The translations under genes were made by a program, and so were the position numbers. A stretch of DNA of 64,000 bases from CAJCIW01 sp963833965. GTDB taxonomy: Bacteria; Chlamydiota; Chlamydiia; Chlamydiales; Rhabdochlamydiaceae. The notes beneath the pieces are model-generated. The model saw nothing but the letters and a program-made list of their open reading frames with translations. It was not told where the DNA came from and did no database searches. The stretch is from positions 806,001 to 870,000 of the forward strand of contig CAWHZZ010000001.1 in assembly GCA_963833965.1 (NCBI GenBank), read 5' to 3'. Below are positions 1-8,722 of this stretch, one piece after another (the first letter of the stretch is position 1; the number at the start of each line of letters is the position of its first letter).

Positions 1-684
1 TATAGCGGAAGGTTCAGTGCCGGGATATTGGGATTCCAAAGAATCCCACTGCACCATCAGCCATTTTTTTGCGGCTTTTAAAATGGGATGCTGCGCCGTC
101 GAAGCGAGAAGATGGGGCGAGGGATTTAAGGAGGAACTCATGATCGTCCGCCCTAAAAGTTCCATGCCGCAAAAGAAATCGTAATTTTTTCGCAATGGTG
201 CGATCGTTTTTAAACATTGGACATCGTGGTCGACATAGACACCGCCTTCTTCGAGCAAGACGGCGTAGCGCAAAATTTTGGAACGCTCTCCAAAATTATC
301 GCTCTTGTAGTAGCACTCTTCGAGCTCTTGCAGAGGAAACCGGTTAAAGGGGTGCACCTCCATTCGATCATCCGGCGCCGCTTTTCCAAGATCAGTCCAA
401 AATTTCACCTTCCAACCTGGATGAAGATCGATCCAATTTTTTACATATGCCACTGATTTTGCAGGAAACGAACTCGGCCCCAGCCAAATAAAATGCAATG
501 TGGACGGGATCTCTCCCGCTGGACCCGTCCTCTTTTCCGCCATATTGAAAAGGGCCGAATAAAATCCCATCAATTTTCGATCTTCTGCGGTGCGGATGTG
601 TTTTAAGTCGCCCAAATGATCGTCAAAGCTGCCCGCGAAAAGCGACCAGGGAATCAATAAGAGCAATAGGAGAAATTTTTTCAT
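1..684 (-). CDS. Exported DXD-type sugar transferase (GT32/OCH1-like), C-terminus beyond window
   Basis: This partial gene runs off the left edge, leaving 228 codons. It starts at the ATG at 684, which overlaps the stop of the next upstream gene in an ATGA arrangement, so translation is probably coupled. Residues 1-18 (MKKFLLLLLLIPWSLFAG) form a clear Sec signal peptide. Residues 59-70 (IPSTLHFIWLGP) and the DHD at about 152-154 (GGVYVDHDVQ) match the family of sugar transferases with a DXD motif (Pfam Gly_transf_sug). These enzymes use nucleotide sugars, so an exported copy is odd: it may act outside the cell or in the host, or the leader may be a membrane anchor. The cluster is a surface-polysaccharide locus. 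Family assignment is fairly secure; substrate is unknown. Confidence 0.75.
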   Translation of the reverse strand, partial: MKKFLLLLLLIPWSLFAGSFDDHLGDLKHIRTAEDRKLMGFYSALFNMAEKRTGPAGEIPSTLHFIWLGPSSFPAKSVAYVKNWIDLHPGWKVKFWTDLGKAAPDDRMEVHPFNRFPLQELEECYYKSDNFGERSKILRYAVLLEEGGVYVDHDVQCLKTIAPLRKNYDFFCGMELLGRTIMSSSLNPSPHLLASTAQHPILKAAKKWLMVQWDSLESQYPGTEPSAI

Positions 685-1892
685 GATCGGAGTATACCAT
701 CGAAAATCTTTAAATACGCTTCCGCCGTTTTTTCCCATGTAAAATGGCGAATGTTTCGCTGTGATTCAAGGGCTTTGCTTCTCGTCTCAGGTACGTTCGA
801 TAAGACCCGATCGAGTTTTTCGGCGATATCTTGCGGAGACCTGGGGTCGAACACCTCAGCATGGACGTTGTGCACTTGCATATGCTCCAGAAATGGAGGA
901 ATATTCGACATCGCGACCGGCACCCCTTTTTCCCAAGCGTCAAAACCGGGAATATTGCCACCTTCGTAAAGAGAAGGGTTCACCACAACTTCCGCGCATT
1001 GGATCAGGCTGTCCATTTCTTCATTCGAGACGTAGCCGAGCCCAAGAACATCGGCCGTCCCGGCGCCGATTTCCAATCCGATGTCACAAGCTCTGCCGTT
1101 CATGATCTCTGTTCCCGAGCCGGTAAAAATCAGCAGCAAATCGTGCCCTTTTCTTTTCAAAATAGCAAAAGCGGAAAGAAGCACGCCGGTATTTTTATGG
1201 CTGCTGATGTTAGTGGGACAAAGGATATACTTCTTTTCGATTTGGAAACGGCTCTTAAAGAGCGGCACCCCCCCAACAGTCGGCGCAACTGGCACCACAT
1301 GGGTCCTATCTCCGCTTAAGGGATAAAATTTTTTCAATTCTCCTCTCATGAATTCCGTCGAAACGATGGGCGTCGCGCGGGAAAGCCAGATCGGCATTTC
1401 GCGATTGATGAAATCTAACACCCACGGCGCCATCGTCTGCCCTGAAAAAAAATACTTAAAGTTGAAATCGTGAAAGATCCCGGCCATCGGGCATTTTAGC
1501 GCAGGGCATTTCAGATGAAATGGCCAAATAAAAAAAGCGAGATCGTAATTTTTGACGACTTCTTGAAGTTCTTTGTCGACAGCTCCTGACAAATAGAAAG
1601 AGAGCGGCGACAAAAGGCGCGATAATTTTCTTTGAAATAGCTGAATCACATGCCGGCTTCCGCGAATGTTTAAGATGTCCTTGCCGGCGAGTTTTGCCGA
1701 AGAGAGCTCATAAATGCGAATGCCCGATTGATTGGCGATTTCCCTGAGTTTTTCGCGTCGAATGCTATGGGGATTTCCAAAAAAAGTGATCTCGATTTCC
1801 GGCCTCACCTTTTTCAATGCGGGAAGAAGAGCGCGCGCCACCCGCGATCCCCCGCCAGGATTGCCAATATGATCGATGACAGCGAGTTTCAT
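681..1892 (-). CDS. Glycosyltransferase family 4 (GT-B fold)
   Basis: 403-residue GT4 enzyme that should transfer a sugar from a nucleotide sugar onto a growing glycan at the cytoplasmic face of the inner membrane. The N-terminus (MKLAVIDHIGNPGGGSRVAR) is the glycine-rich acceptor-domain start. The C-terminal half has the nucleotide-sugar region (KKYILCPTNISSHKNTGVLL) and the typical GT4 signature around residues 325-350 (YEGGNIPGFDAWEKGVPVA), although a Phe-Asp replaces the usual E of the E-x7-E pair. Its stop overlaps the start of the DXD transferase and its ATG overlaps the flippase stop at 1889-1892, so three genes form one translationally coupled operon. Sugar specificity cannot be told. 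Confidence 0.85.
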   Translation of the reverse strand: MKLAVIDHIGNPGGGSRVARALLPALKKVRPEIEITFFGNPHSIRREKLREIANQSGIRIYELSSAKLAGKDILNIRGSRHVIQLFQRKLSRLLSPLSFYLSGAVDKELQEVVKNYDLAFFIWPFHLKCPALKCPMAGIFHDFNFKYFFSGQTMAPWVLDFINREMPIWLSRATPIVSTEFMRGELKKFYPLSGDRTHVVPVAPTVGGVPLFKSRFQIEKKYILCPTNISSHKNTGVLLSAFAILKRKGHDLLLIFTGSGTEIMNGRACDIGLEIGAGTADVLGLGYVSNEEMDSLIQCAEVVVNPSLYEGGNIPGFDAWEKGVPVAMSNIPPFLEHMQVHNVHAEVFDPRSPQDIAEKLDRVLSNVPETRSKALESQRNIRHFTWEKTAEAYLKIFDGILRS

Positions 1893-3391
1893 GCCGCTTC
1901 AGCTCTGCTCCATTTATTCTTTATCCAATGCCGCACATGCGAAGACGTCGAAAAAGCGGCGAGCAGAGACAGTAAAAAAATTAAAAGAAGCTGGACAATC
2001 GACATCACAAAATTATCCCCGAAAACAACAAACACTCTCCCTACACCCAGCACAAAGAGCGAAGCCATGAGCGGCATTCCCACATCTTGGATATACCACC
2101 TCGACTTCTGGTTGTGAACGATGCGGCGATGCATGAGATGCATCGTGCCAAACAGAAGCATTGCATTGATTGCGGCCCAAGACCAGCCCGCTCCTTCAGC
2201 TCCAAAACGGCTGGCCGTCAAGGAAACGAATGGGACCATGAGAATAAAACTGAGCAGATTCATATAAAAAGCCAGTTTCGTCCATCCGAAGGCATATTGC
2301 AATGCGGTTGGCAAATACAATAAAGCATTGAGCATCGTGCCTGTCACTAATAATTTCACCAAAACATTTGTATTATCCACGGTGCATGGGCTTTGCGTCC
2401 ATAAAAAGAGAAATTCCCTAGAAAAAAGAACGAGAAAAAGCGATGAGGGAATAATCAAGGTCGACATCAATTGACAACCAAAATGATAAATATGCTCTAA
2501 TCCTTTCACATCATTCAATGCAATTAATTGACTAAAACGAGGAAAACAAACGTAATAAATAGGACCCGTAATATGAAACAAGGCGCCCGCAATCGTCGTT
2601 GCCAAGGCATAATAGCCGAAAGCATCCAAGGGCAGAACCCTACTCAGAATGACTTTGTCGACATGTGAAAACAGGACGCTAATCACCGTCGCGCCGGCAA
2701 TGCCCGCCGCGTATTTTTTTAACCTGCGGAGAATCCGCTTATCAAATCTAGGAAGGATTGAGCTCCATGGCATATTTTTCCATAACAGCATTGCGGTGAG
2801 AGTTGTTTGGAGAGCATTGATAAAAATTTGCCAAAGAAAGAATGCCTGGATGGTGGGCGATATAAAAGCTAAGATCAAAAGCAGTCCAACGCTCCTCAAT
2901 GTCGCGACAGCAACGATTAGCCCGTTTAACAAAACTTGCCTTTGCAAGCCGATCAGCCCCCCTGCATAAAGTGAGGAGGGCCACAAAAACATCAGGGCCA
3001 AACCAGCCAAATAGAGCGACTGTTTTATCGTTTCACTGGATAGAGCCTTGGCTTGGATCCAATGATTGGCGATGTAGGGAGCGGCACACACGACAGCAGT
3101 CCCAATTAAAATCGCCACTGTCCAGTAGATCATCTCAAGACTACGGGTTAGATTGCGGAACTCCTCCGGTGGATTGCCAGGGCTGATCCTCGCCATTTCC
3201 CTCGTGATGGAGGAGCCCAATCCCAAGTCTAAGACGCTGAACAGCGCAAGCAATGTCGAATAGACCCCGACAAGTCCATATGCTTCAAATCCAATCCAAT
3301 GAATATAGTAGGGCAAAAAAATCAAGGACATAGACGCTGTCCAGATTTTGCCTAGGAAGCTAGCCGCAAAACTTTTTGCCAAGGAAGACAT
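1889..3391 (-). CDS. Wzx-type polysaccharide flippase (MOP superfamily)
   Basis: 500-residue polytopic membrane protein, of the length usual for Wzx/RfbX lipid-linked oligosaccharide flippases (about 12-14 membrane segments). The start MSSLAKSFAASFLGKIWTAS followed by LPYYIHWIGFEAYGLVGVY is characteristic of the polysaccharide-biosynthesis MOP family. It would move undecaprenyl-linked sugar units across the inner membrane. It is the first gene of the coupled operon running to position 1. The Wzm/Wzt exporter encoded 4 kb away belongs to the alternative, ABC-dependent route, so this locus has pieces of both export systems. Confidence 0.88.
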   Translation of the reverse strand: MSSLAKSFAASFLGKIWTASMSLIFLPYYIHWIGFEAYGLVGVYSTLLALFSVLDLGLGSSITREMARISPGNPPEEFRNLTRSLEMIYWTVAILIGTAVVCAAPYIANHWIQAKALSSETIKQSLYLAGLALMFLWPSSLYAGGLIGLQRQVLLNGLIVAVATLRSVGLLLILAFISPTIQAFFLWQIFINALQTTLTAMLLWKNMPWSSILPRFDKRILRRLKKYAAGIAGATVISVLFSHVDKVILSRVLPLDAFGYYALATTIAGALFHITGPIYYVCFPRFSQLIALNDVKGLEHIYHFGCQLMSTLIIPSSLFLVLFSREFLFLWTQSPCTVDNTNVLVKLLVTGTMLNALLYLPTALQYAFGWTKLAFYMNLLSFILMVPFVSLTASRFGAEGAGWSWAAINAMLLFGTMHLMHRRIVHNQKSRWYIQDVGMPLMASLFVLGVGRVFVVFGDNFVMSIVQLLLIFLLSLLAAFSTSSHVRHWIKNKWSRAEAA

Positions 3392-3417
3392 TTTGTAGAC
3401 GTATTTTTTTTAGTTGT

Positions 3418-3580
3418 CTTAGAGCCTATCTGCGAAATTGGTTTCTGTCGATTTTTCGGTTCTTTTGAGCCGATTTTCGAATTCTTTTTGCGGAGGTTGT
3501 GTACTACTCCCGCAAAAAGAATCGAAAAGCGGCCAAAATAATCCAAAAACTAGGGCGAAATCTAAGTTTGCAGAATCGCC
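3418..3580. repeat. Palindromic element family A, copy 1
   Basis: About 160 bp with a perfect central stem (3481-3493 against 3510-3522, ATTCTTTTTGCGG and its complement) and longer imperfect arms. On the minus strand it aligns along most of its length with the copy at 13409-13553. Its inner arms (TGTCGATTTTT, GGTTCTTTTG, GGCCAAAATAATCC) also occur in the copy at 14237-14410, while the central stem differs. The 3' end of the glycosyltransferase gene at 3504-4553 lies inside it. Confidence 0.75.
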
Positions 3581-4553
3581 TTAATTTCAAGAGGGCCAGC
3601 ACCAAGACCGACGAAAAAGGGATTAACTTATAACCGATGAACAATATTGAACAAAATTTTTTGATCCAGTCGTTTCTTGCTTGCTGATGCAGCACAGTCA
3701 AAATCGACTCCGCCTCTTTGATTTTTTTTGCTGACAGCGAACGCATAAAGTTCATGAGGAGCAAATGTTCCAAGTCTTTTTTAATTCTTTTCTCAATTTC
3801 TTTGCGCACAGGCAAAGGGAGTCCCAAATCCGCTTGAAACTTCTCGTTTATCCTTTGCCACCCCGGCCAAACCAATTTCAGCCCAATGCAGCCAGAATAG
3901 GACTGCGGATGCTGGACAAACACCGCGACGATTTTTTTTGTAACGGCAAATGGCAGTTCGGCCGCAGCACGAAAAAGAAAATCGACGTCAATCGCCTCAA
4001 GCTTCATGTCCAAAAGGCCAATTTTTTCGATCACCTCTTTTCGAAATAAGATCCCCGTCCAATTGGAGTACTTGCCGATCATCTCTAACAGGCCCTCCGG
4101 TGGAGAGTAGTACTCTTTCTCCGGCCATTTCGATAATACGACATCGATGAACTTTCCCCGACCATCGACATCGAGGACGCCGCCCATCGAGAAACCCGCA
4201 TGAGGATATTTTTCAAAACCCTTCAATGCCGTCTCGTAAAACTGAGGGAGCAAATAATCATCGTCGGCAAGAAATGAAAAAAAAGGGGTGTTCACCCTCG
4301 ACAATGCAAACTGAAAATTCTCTGCAGAGCCAATATTCTTTGGATGACAATAATACTTCACCCTCTTGTCAGCGACAAATTCCTCAGCAACATCCTTCGT
4401 CTCATCGCCTGAGGCATCGTCATAAATGCAGACCTGAAAATCAGAAAAAGTTTGATTTAAAACACTTTTAATCGCTTTTTTTAGCCGCTCGGGTCGTCGA
4501 TAGGTCGGTATAATTGTCGTAATTTTGACGTTCATTTTTTTAAAAACCATCAT
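3504..4553 (-). CDS. Glycosyltransferase family 2 (GT-A fold)
   Basis: 349-residue GT2 enzyme. Residues 11-21 (TTIIPTYRRPE) are the classical nucleotide-binding start, CIYDDASGDET (42-52) is the first Asp motif and ADDDY (about 96-100) is the metal-binding DXD equivalent. The C-terminal third has a hydrophobic stretch (FCSILFIGYKLIPFSSVLVLAL), perhaps for membrane association. The start may be the ATG at 4553 or, more like the family, the ATG at 4535 (MNVKITTIIP). The last 20 or so codons, ending SFWIILAAFRFFLRE, are encoded by a palindromic repeat, so the natural C-terminus has probably been replaced. It is divergent from the next gene. Confidence 0.88.
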   Translation of the reverse strand: MMVFKKMNVKITTIIPTYRRPERLKKAIKSVLNQTFSDFQVCIYDDASGDETKDVAEEFVADKRVKYYCHPKNIGSAENFQFALSRVNTPFFSFLADDDYLLPQFYETALKGFEKYPHAGFSMGGVLDVDGRGKFIDVVLSKWPEKEYYSPPEGLLEMIGKYSNWTGILFRKEVIEKIGLLDMKLEAIDVDFLFRAAAELPFAVTKKIVAVFVQHPQSYSGCIGLKLVWPGWQRINEKFQADLGLPLPVRKEIEKRIKKDLEHLLLMNFMRSLSAKKIKEAESILTVLHQQARNDWIKKFCSILFIGYKLIPFSSVLVLALLKLRRFCKLRFRPSFWIILAAFRFFLRE

Positions 4554-4623
4554 GTTGGCAAATGAGGCCTAATAAGACAAGATTTGTTTTCCTTTTTTGT
4601 TGACGGCATGGTCTTCCAAGAGT

Positions 4624-6669
4624 ATGCTCACTACAAATATGCTTTTTCCAAACTCGATCACACTCAAAAAAAAATGCCTCGCCATCATTCCCAGCATCGA
4701 AGGATGGCATCTCTTAAGCCGCCTGCTTCCGACCATCGATCTTCCCAAGGAGCAGATCTTTGTGATCGACCAAGGCAGCCGCGACGGCACGGAACAAAAA
4801 TGCCGCGAATTGGGATATGGCTGCATCCAAATGCATTCCCGCGCAACCTTTGTCGCCGCCGTGAATCGTGGCGTCAAAGAAGCGCTTGACCGCGAAGCCG
4901 AATATATTCTTATTCTCAACAACGACATTGAGTTTGTCACTTCTGTCGCCTCGCAGCTTCTCACGCGGGCGGAACAGGAAACTCGTCTCGGCGCCCTCGC
5001 CCCTCGGCAGATCATTATGGCCGAGGATCAAACACTTTACGATATTAATCGATGCCATTGGAATTTGACAGAGCTCGGTTTTTCTCATGATTATCAACCG
5101 AATCAAAACAATCCGGTATGCCATAAAATCACGAACACCGCGCCCTACTCCTCATTAGAGCCTGGGGAAGAGAAAGCCCAGCCTGAATTATTAGAAGCAG
5201 ATTTTTGCGAGTTCACCTGCGTTCTCATCAAAAGCGATGTTTTTCGAGAAGTGGGATTATTGAATGAGAAATATGAGTTTTATCATGAAGATGTGGAATT
5301 CTGTTTCCGATGCCAAGTCGCCGGTTACCGCTGCGTTTACGATCAATCCGCTGTGATTAAACATTTTCCCGGTTCGACCTTCGAAAAACAGAAGATCTAC
5401 AACAAGATTAAACTCATAGAACGAAACAAAAAATATTTTTCATCTGACTTTCTGCGTCATCATGTCCGCTTTCCTTACACTCCCTCTCCCATTGCCAGCT
5501 CCTGGACCACCACCAACCAATTTCTATGTGTCTATTTAAACAAATATGGCTTGATCTCTTCTTCCCCTAATGTCCCCACGTTGTCCACCATTGCTCATCC
5601 CGAGGACGTCAACACGGACTACCTATTGTCGGTTTGGGAAACTTCACAAATTCCCCCTTCTTGGGCAAGAGGATGTAAAAAATTTAAACACATTTTTGTT
5701 CCCTCTTCTTGGAACAAAGGGGCCTTTGAACAATCCGGTTATAAAAACACATCAATCTTGCCCTTCGGAATCGAACCGGATCTATTCAATCCCTGGGGAA
5801 CAAAACTGACCTTCCCATGGGCCAAATCGATCCTTTGCGTATTTCAGAACCAATACCGCAAAGGCCTCGACGTCACACTCGCCATGTGGAATCAAATCCG
5901 TCACGAGCATCCTAATGCCTTTTTGGTTTTGTATGGAAAAGGGATAAAACATACGGGGCTGGGTTTCGAGAAGCAATGCGCTTTGAGAATGGGCAATTTT
6001 ATCGTCTCCATCGATTGGGAGCGGCAAATGGCCCTTCTGCAACCTTCATTTCTAGAATATGTCAGCCATGCCGACATGGCCATCTTGTATCGATCTTGCG
6101 ACCTCTTTCTTTTGAATTCCCGCAGCGAAGGGTTCGGCTATCCTGTCATCGAAGCGATGGCCTGCGGCAAAGTGTGCGTCGTCCCCAATTACGGGGCGAC
6201 AAAAGAATTCATCCAAGGTGAAAACTGCCTGTACTTTGAAGGAATACCTATTAAAGCCGATTATAAAGACAAAGGGTTTACCGACATTGGGGAATGGTGG
6301 GAGCCCAATTTAACTGATCTTTCTCTAAAAGTACGGCAAGCCCTCGCTTTGGATGCCCATGCCATCGCAGCCATGGGCAAAGCGGCCAGACAAAGCGTTC
6401 TCACGCGCTATACCTGGCGCCATAGCATGATGGCGCTGCGCAGAGAACTGGAAAAATTACAAAACACCGCCTCCCCTCATGCTATATCCAAAGGATTCCG
6501 CTCTCAACAACTCCAAAAACAAATGGCCTCTCTCATGCATTCGACCGGAAAAAACTTTATCAAAGCCGGCATCATCATGGAGCAATACGGCTTTACAGGC
6601 GTTGCCTCAAAGACAAAGGCGAAACTCTTGAAGCGCTTGCGGGATAAATTCAGCAAAGCTGATCAATGA
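4624..6669 (+). CDS. Two-domain glycosyltransferase: N-terminal GT2 plus C-terminal GT4
   Basis: About 681 residues from the ATG at 4624 (in-frame TTG codons at 4597 and 4600 give a slightly longer version; no strong ribosome-binding site separates them). Residues about 15-300 form a GT2 domain of rhamnosyltransferase type: LNNDIEF is the DXD motif and YHEDVEFCFR is the usual downstream block. Residues about 370-640 form a GT4 domain with NSRSEGFGYPVIEAMACGK, including the E-x7-E pair. A single protein could therefore add two successive sugars. It is the only plus-strand gene in this polysaccharide locus and converges on the Wzt gene, overlapping its end by 7 bp (6663-6669). Confidence 0.85.
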   Translation: MLTTNMLFPNSITLKKKCLAIIPSIEGWHLLSRLLPTIDLPKEQIFVIDQGSRDGTEQKCRELGYGCIQMHSRATFVAAVNRGVKEALDREAEYILILNNDIEFVTSVASQLLTRAEQETRLGALAPRQIIMAEDQTLYDINRCHWNLTELGFSHDYQPNQNNPVCHKITNTAPYSSLEPGEEKAQPELLEADFCEFTCVLIKSDVFREVGLLNEKYEFYHEDVEFCFRCQVAGYRCVYDQSAVIKHFPGSTFEKQKIYNKIKLIERNKKYFSSDFLRHHVRFPYTPSPIASSWTTTNQFLCVYLNKYGLISSSPNVPTLSTIAHPEDVNTDYLLSVWETSQIPPSWARGCKKFKHIFVPSSWNKGAFEQSGYKNTSILPFGIEPDLFNPWGTKLTFPWAKSILCVFQNQYRKGLDVTLAMWNQIRHEHPNAFLVLYGKGIKHTGLGFEKQCALRMGNFIVSIDWERQMALLQPSFLEYVSHADMAILYRSCDLFLLNSRSEGFGYPVIEAMACGKVCVVPNYGATKEFIQGENCLYFEGIPIKADYKDKGFTDIGEWWEPNLTDLSLKVRQALALDAHAIAAMGKAARQSVLTRYTWRHSMMALRRELEKLQNTASPHAISKGFRSQQLQKQMASLMHSTGKNFIKAGIIMEQYGFTGVASKTKAKLLKRLRDKFSKADQ

Positions 6670-7397
6670 TACAACCTTAAGGCTTCTTCCACATCGCCCA
6701 GGTATTTCACAGTGCCCTTTTCTAGCCATAGGGCTTTATTGCAAAATTCTCGGATCACGTGAACATCATGCGACGAAAGGACCATGAATTCCGACTGATG
6801 GACCAAGCTCTTCATTTGCACTTTGGCCTTTTCAATGAATTTCGCATCGCCGACGTTGACAACCTCATCGATCAATAAAATTTCGGAATGCACATTTGTG
6901 ATGATGCCAAATGCAAGTCGCACTTTCATCCCTGAAGAATAAGACTTAATCGGCATTTTCATGAAATCCCCGAGCTCCGAGAAATCTTCCACCTTGGGAA
7001 CGATCTTGCTAATCTCCGCATTTGACAGACCGAGAATAAGGCCCCGCATGTAGATATTTTCATAGGCGGTGAGCTCATGGTCCATCCCCATCATGATGTC
7101 AAACAGACAGTTCGCCCTTCCCTCAACATGGATTTTCCCCGTTGTCGGCTCATAAATTTTAGCGAGGACCTTCAATAGAGTAGATTTGCCAGCGCCATTG
7201 TGCCCGATGATCGCTAGACGATCGCCTTTTTTCAGCTTGAAACTGACCCCTTTAAGCGCTTCAACAACCACATTCCCGCAGCTTGTCCCCAACCGCCCAC
7301 CCGTCGCCTTGTTGATCAATGTCGTCTTGAAAGAGCGCGCATTCTGTCCGTAGACGGGATAAATTAAAGAAACATCTTCGACTTCAATACATGCCAT
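6663..7397 (-). CDS. ABC transporter ATPase for polysaccharide export (Wzt/TagH type)
   Basis: 244-residue ATPase that drives export of a lipid-linked polysaccharide through its permease partner. Walker A is GHNGAGKST (about 65-73), the signature is YSSGMKVRL, and Walker B runs into LLIDEVVNVGDAKF, the form typical of the Wzt/KpsT/TagH subgroup. It lacks the extra C-terminal carbohydrate-binding domain of Wzt from E. coli O9a. The ATG at 7397 touches the end of a 166-bp palindrome whose terminal bases contribute to that start codon, and GGGATAAG just upstream may act as its ribosome-binding site. The permease gene is upstream in the same direction. Confidence 0.9.
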   Translation of the reverse strand: MACIEVEDVSLIYPVYGQNARSFKTTLINKATGGRLGTSCGNVVVEALKGVSFKLKKGDRLAIIGHNGAGKSTLLKVLAKIYEPTTGKIHVEGRANCLFDIMMGMDHELTAYENIYMRGLILGLSNAEISKIVPKVEDFSELGDFMKMPIKSYSSGMKVRLAFGIITNVHSEILLIDEVVNVGDAKFIEKAKVQMKSLVHQSEFMVLSSHDVHVIREFCNKALWLEKGTVKYLGDVEEALRLYH

Positions 7398-7561
7398 GAA
7401 CTTATCCCGAAATTCGAAAAATTTGATTTTTGAAGGATTTTTTCGCAGATTTTAATGCCGCTTCGAAGGACATACTTAAATAAGTAGGCCGAGAAGCGGC
7501 ATTCAAAGATGTGGAAAAAGACTCAAAAAGCATGTTTTTTCCAATTTCGGGATAAGTTCAT
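7396..7561. repeat. Palindromic element family B, copy 1
   Basis: 166 bp with terminal inverted repeats ATGAACTTATCCCGAAATT, a strong inner stem (ATGCCGCTTC/GAAGCGGCAT) and an apical hairpin TACTT-AAAT-AAGTA at 7473-7486. It exactly fills the gap between the permease and ATPase genes of one operon. Its right minus-strand end merges with the ATPase start codon. The termini match the element at 20866-21082. Confidence 0.85.
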
Positions 7562-7564
7562 AGA

Positions 7565-8380
7565 TTAATCCACCCAAAAAACGATCCGAGATCGCACTCT
7601 CGAAAATACCAGAAAGCTCAGAAAACAGCCACAAACGGCCATCACCAAATTGAAGATCCAAGCGTTCGCGGAAGGAAAACTCCCCAGAAGAGGAGTGCGC
7701 ACGATGTCCAAGAGATAGACCAAGGGGTTATACTTCATAATCGCAGGATTCTGGTCCAACAATCTAGGCATCCAAGAGATCGGCGTCACAAAAAAGGCGA
7801 CCTGGACGCAACTTGTGATGATCGGCACCATGTCTCGAAACCTGGCGCAAATCATCGCCACCAAAAAACAGATCCAAAACACATTGAGGGCCAAAAGAAT
7901 AAAGCCGGGGATTGCGAGTAATGCGGCAAAGCCTGGATTCACCTTAAAAAAGAAACAAACGAGCACATAAATCACAAAATTATGCAAAAGGCAAATCGAT
8001 TGCCGAACGAGATGTTTAAAAATGTATAACGAATAGGGAAGATTGATTTGTTTAATATAGCCTTCATTCGACTTAAAGGTATCCGCTGATTCGACAACGC
8101 TGCTGGAAATAAATATCCAAAACAAAAAACCTGCGGTGAAAAAGGGGATATACTCTTCCAGCGGCTGCCGGAAAAGGCGGCTAAAAACCACTCCCATCAT
8201 GAAGATGAAGATGAGCATGCTCAGGCTGATCCACCAAGGTCCTATCACAGAGCGCCGATAGCGCTGCTTGACTTCGACCCATCCCAAGTGCAGCCACACG
8301 CGGTACTGCGTCGCGGCTTTTTTCAGATCTTGAAGAGCTTTATACGTAGAGGTCATTTTTTTGAGTATTTTAAGAAACAA
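7565..8380 (-). CDS. ABC-2 type permease for polysaccharide export (Wzm type)
   Basis: 271-residue membrane protein with about six hydrophobic segments, the usual Wzm/KpsM/TagG layout. Diagnostic stretches are the cytoplasmic lead-in ELVKQRYRRSVIGPWW-like VEVKQRYRRSVIGPWWISLS (about 40-60) and the C-terminal PLVYLLDIVRTPLLG. It forms the channel half of the exporter whose ATPase is encoded immediately downstream, separated only by a palindromic element. The start MFLKILKKM or the second Met (MTSTYKALQDL) are both possible. It probably exports the glycan made by the neighbouring transferases. Confidence 0.9.
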   Translation of the reverse strand: MFLKILKKMTSTYKALQDLKKAATQYRVWLHLGWVEVKQRYRRSVIGPWWISLSMLIFIFMMGVVFSRLFRQPLEEYIPFFTAGFLFWIFISSSVVESADTFKSNEGYIKQINLPYSLYIFKHLVRQSICLLHNFVIYVLVCFFFKVNPGFAALLAIPGFILLALNVFWICFLVAMICARFRDMVPIITSCVQVAFFVTPISWMPRLLDQNPAIMKYNPLVYLLDIVRTPLLGSFPSANAWIFNLVMAVCGCFLSFLVFSRVRSRIVFWVD

Positions 8381-8687
8381 AAGTAAAAGAGTCTACTTAT
8401 ATCAAACTCTCCCAATAAATTGGAATTTTGCTGGGCCGGCATCCCAGATTTCGAACCCGCCTGCATCGCTCAACTTTCAGCAATGACTTGAGCCCGGTCT
8501 TCGAAGATGGCGAAAAACATCGTCGATTTTTGGCAGATCGGCATTGCTGACCGCCATCACAAATTTAAAAATAGGGGCCTCTACAGTTTTGTCAAGTTTG
8601 TTTTTTAAAAAAATTCTCTTGATTTTTCCACGCCTTTCGCACTAATCTCACCTGTTTGCTACTTTTGTGGCTTGTAATTTATCAATT
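8381..8687. other. Intergenic leader upstream of topA, no gene recognised
   Basis: This 307-bp stretch separates the divergent permease gene and topA. A plausible sigma-70-like promoter for topA is TTGATT near 8629 and TAATCT near 8643, about 18 bp apart. On the minus strand 8557-8481 encodes a 25-residue run (MAVSNADLPKIDDVFRHLRR and onward) broken by a stop and continuing in frame after it, which may be a gene remnant, but I do not recognise it. Confidence 0.4.
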
Positions 8688-8708
8688 CATTCAGGTACTT
8701 CCTGAATG
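8688..8708 (+). promoter_or_regulatory. Perfect small hairpin in the topA 5' leader
   Basis: CATTCAGG (8688-8695) pairs perfectly with CCTGAATG (8701-8708) across a 5-nt loop. It ends 14 bp before the topA ATG and directly precedes the ribosome-binding site AAAAGGAA. It could influence translation or transcript stability; there is no U-tract, so termination is unlikely. Confidence 0.4.
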
Positions 8709-8722
8709 TAAAAGGAATATCG

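Noticed and set aside
8430..8480. tRNA- or tmRNA-like segment with TTCGAA in the topA upstream region
   Set aside because: The sequence around TTCGAA does not form a T-arm stem, and no acceptor or anticodon stem can be built on either strand.
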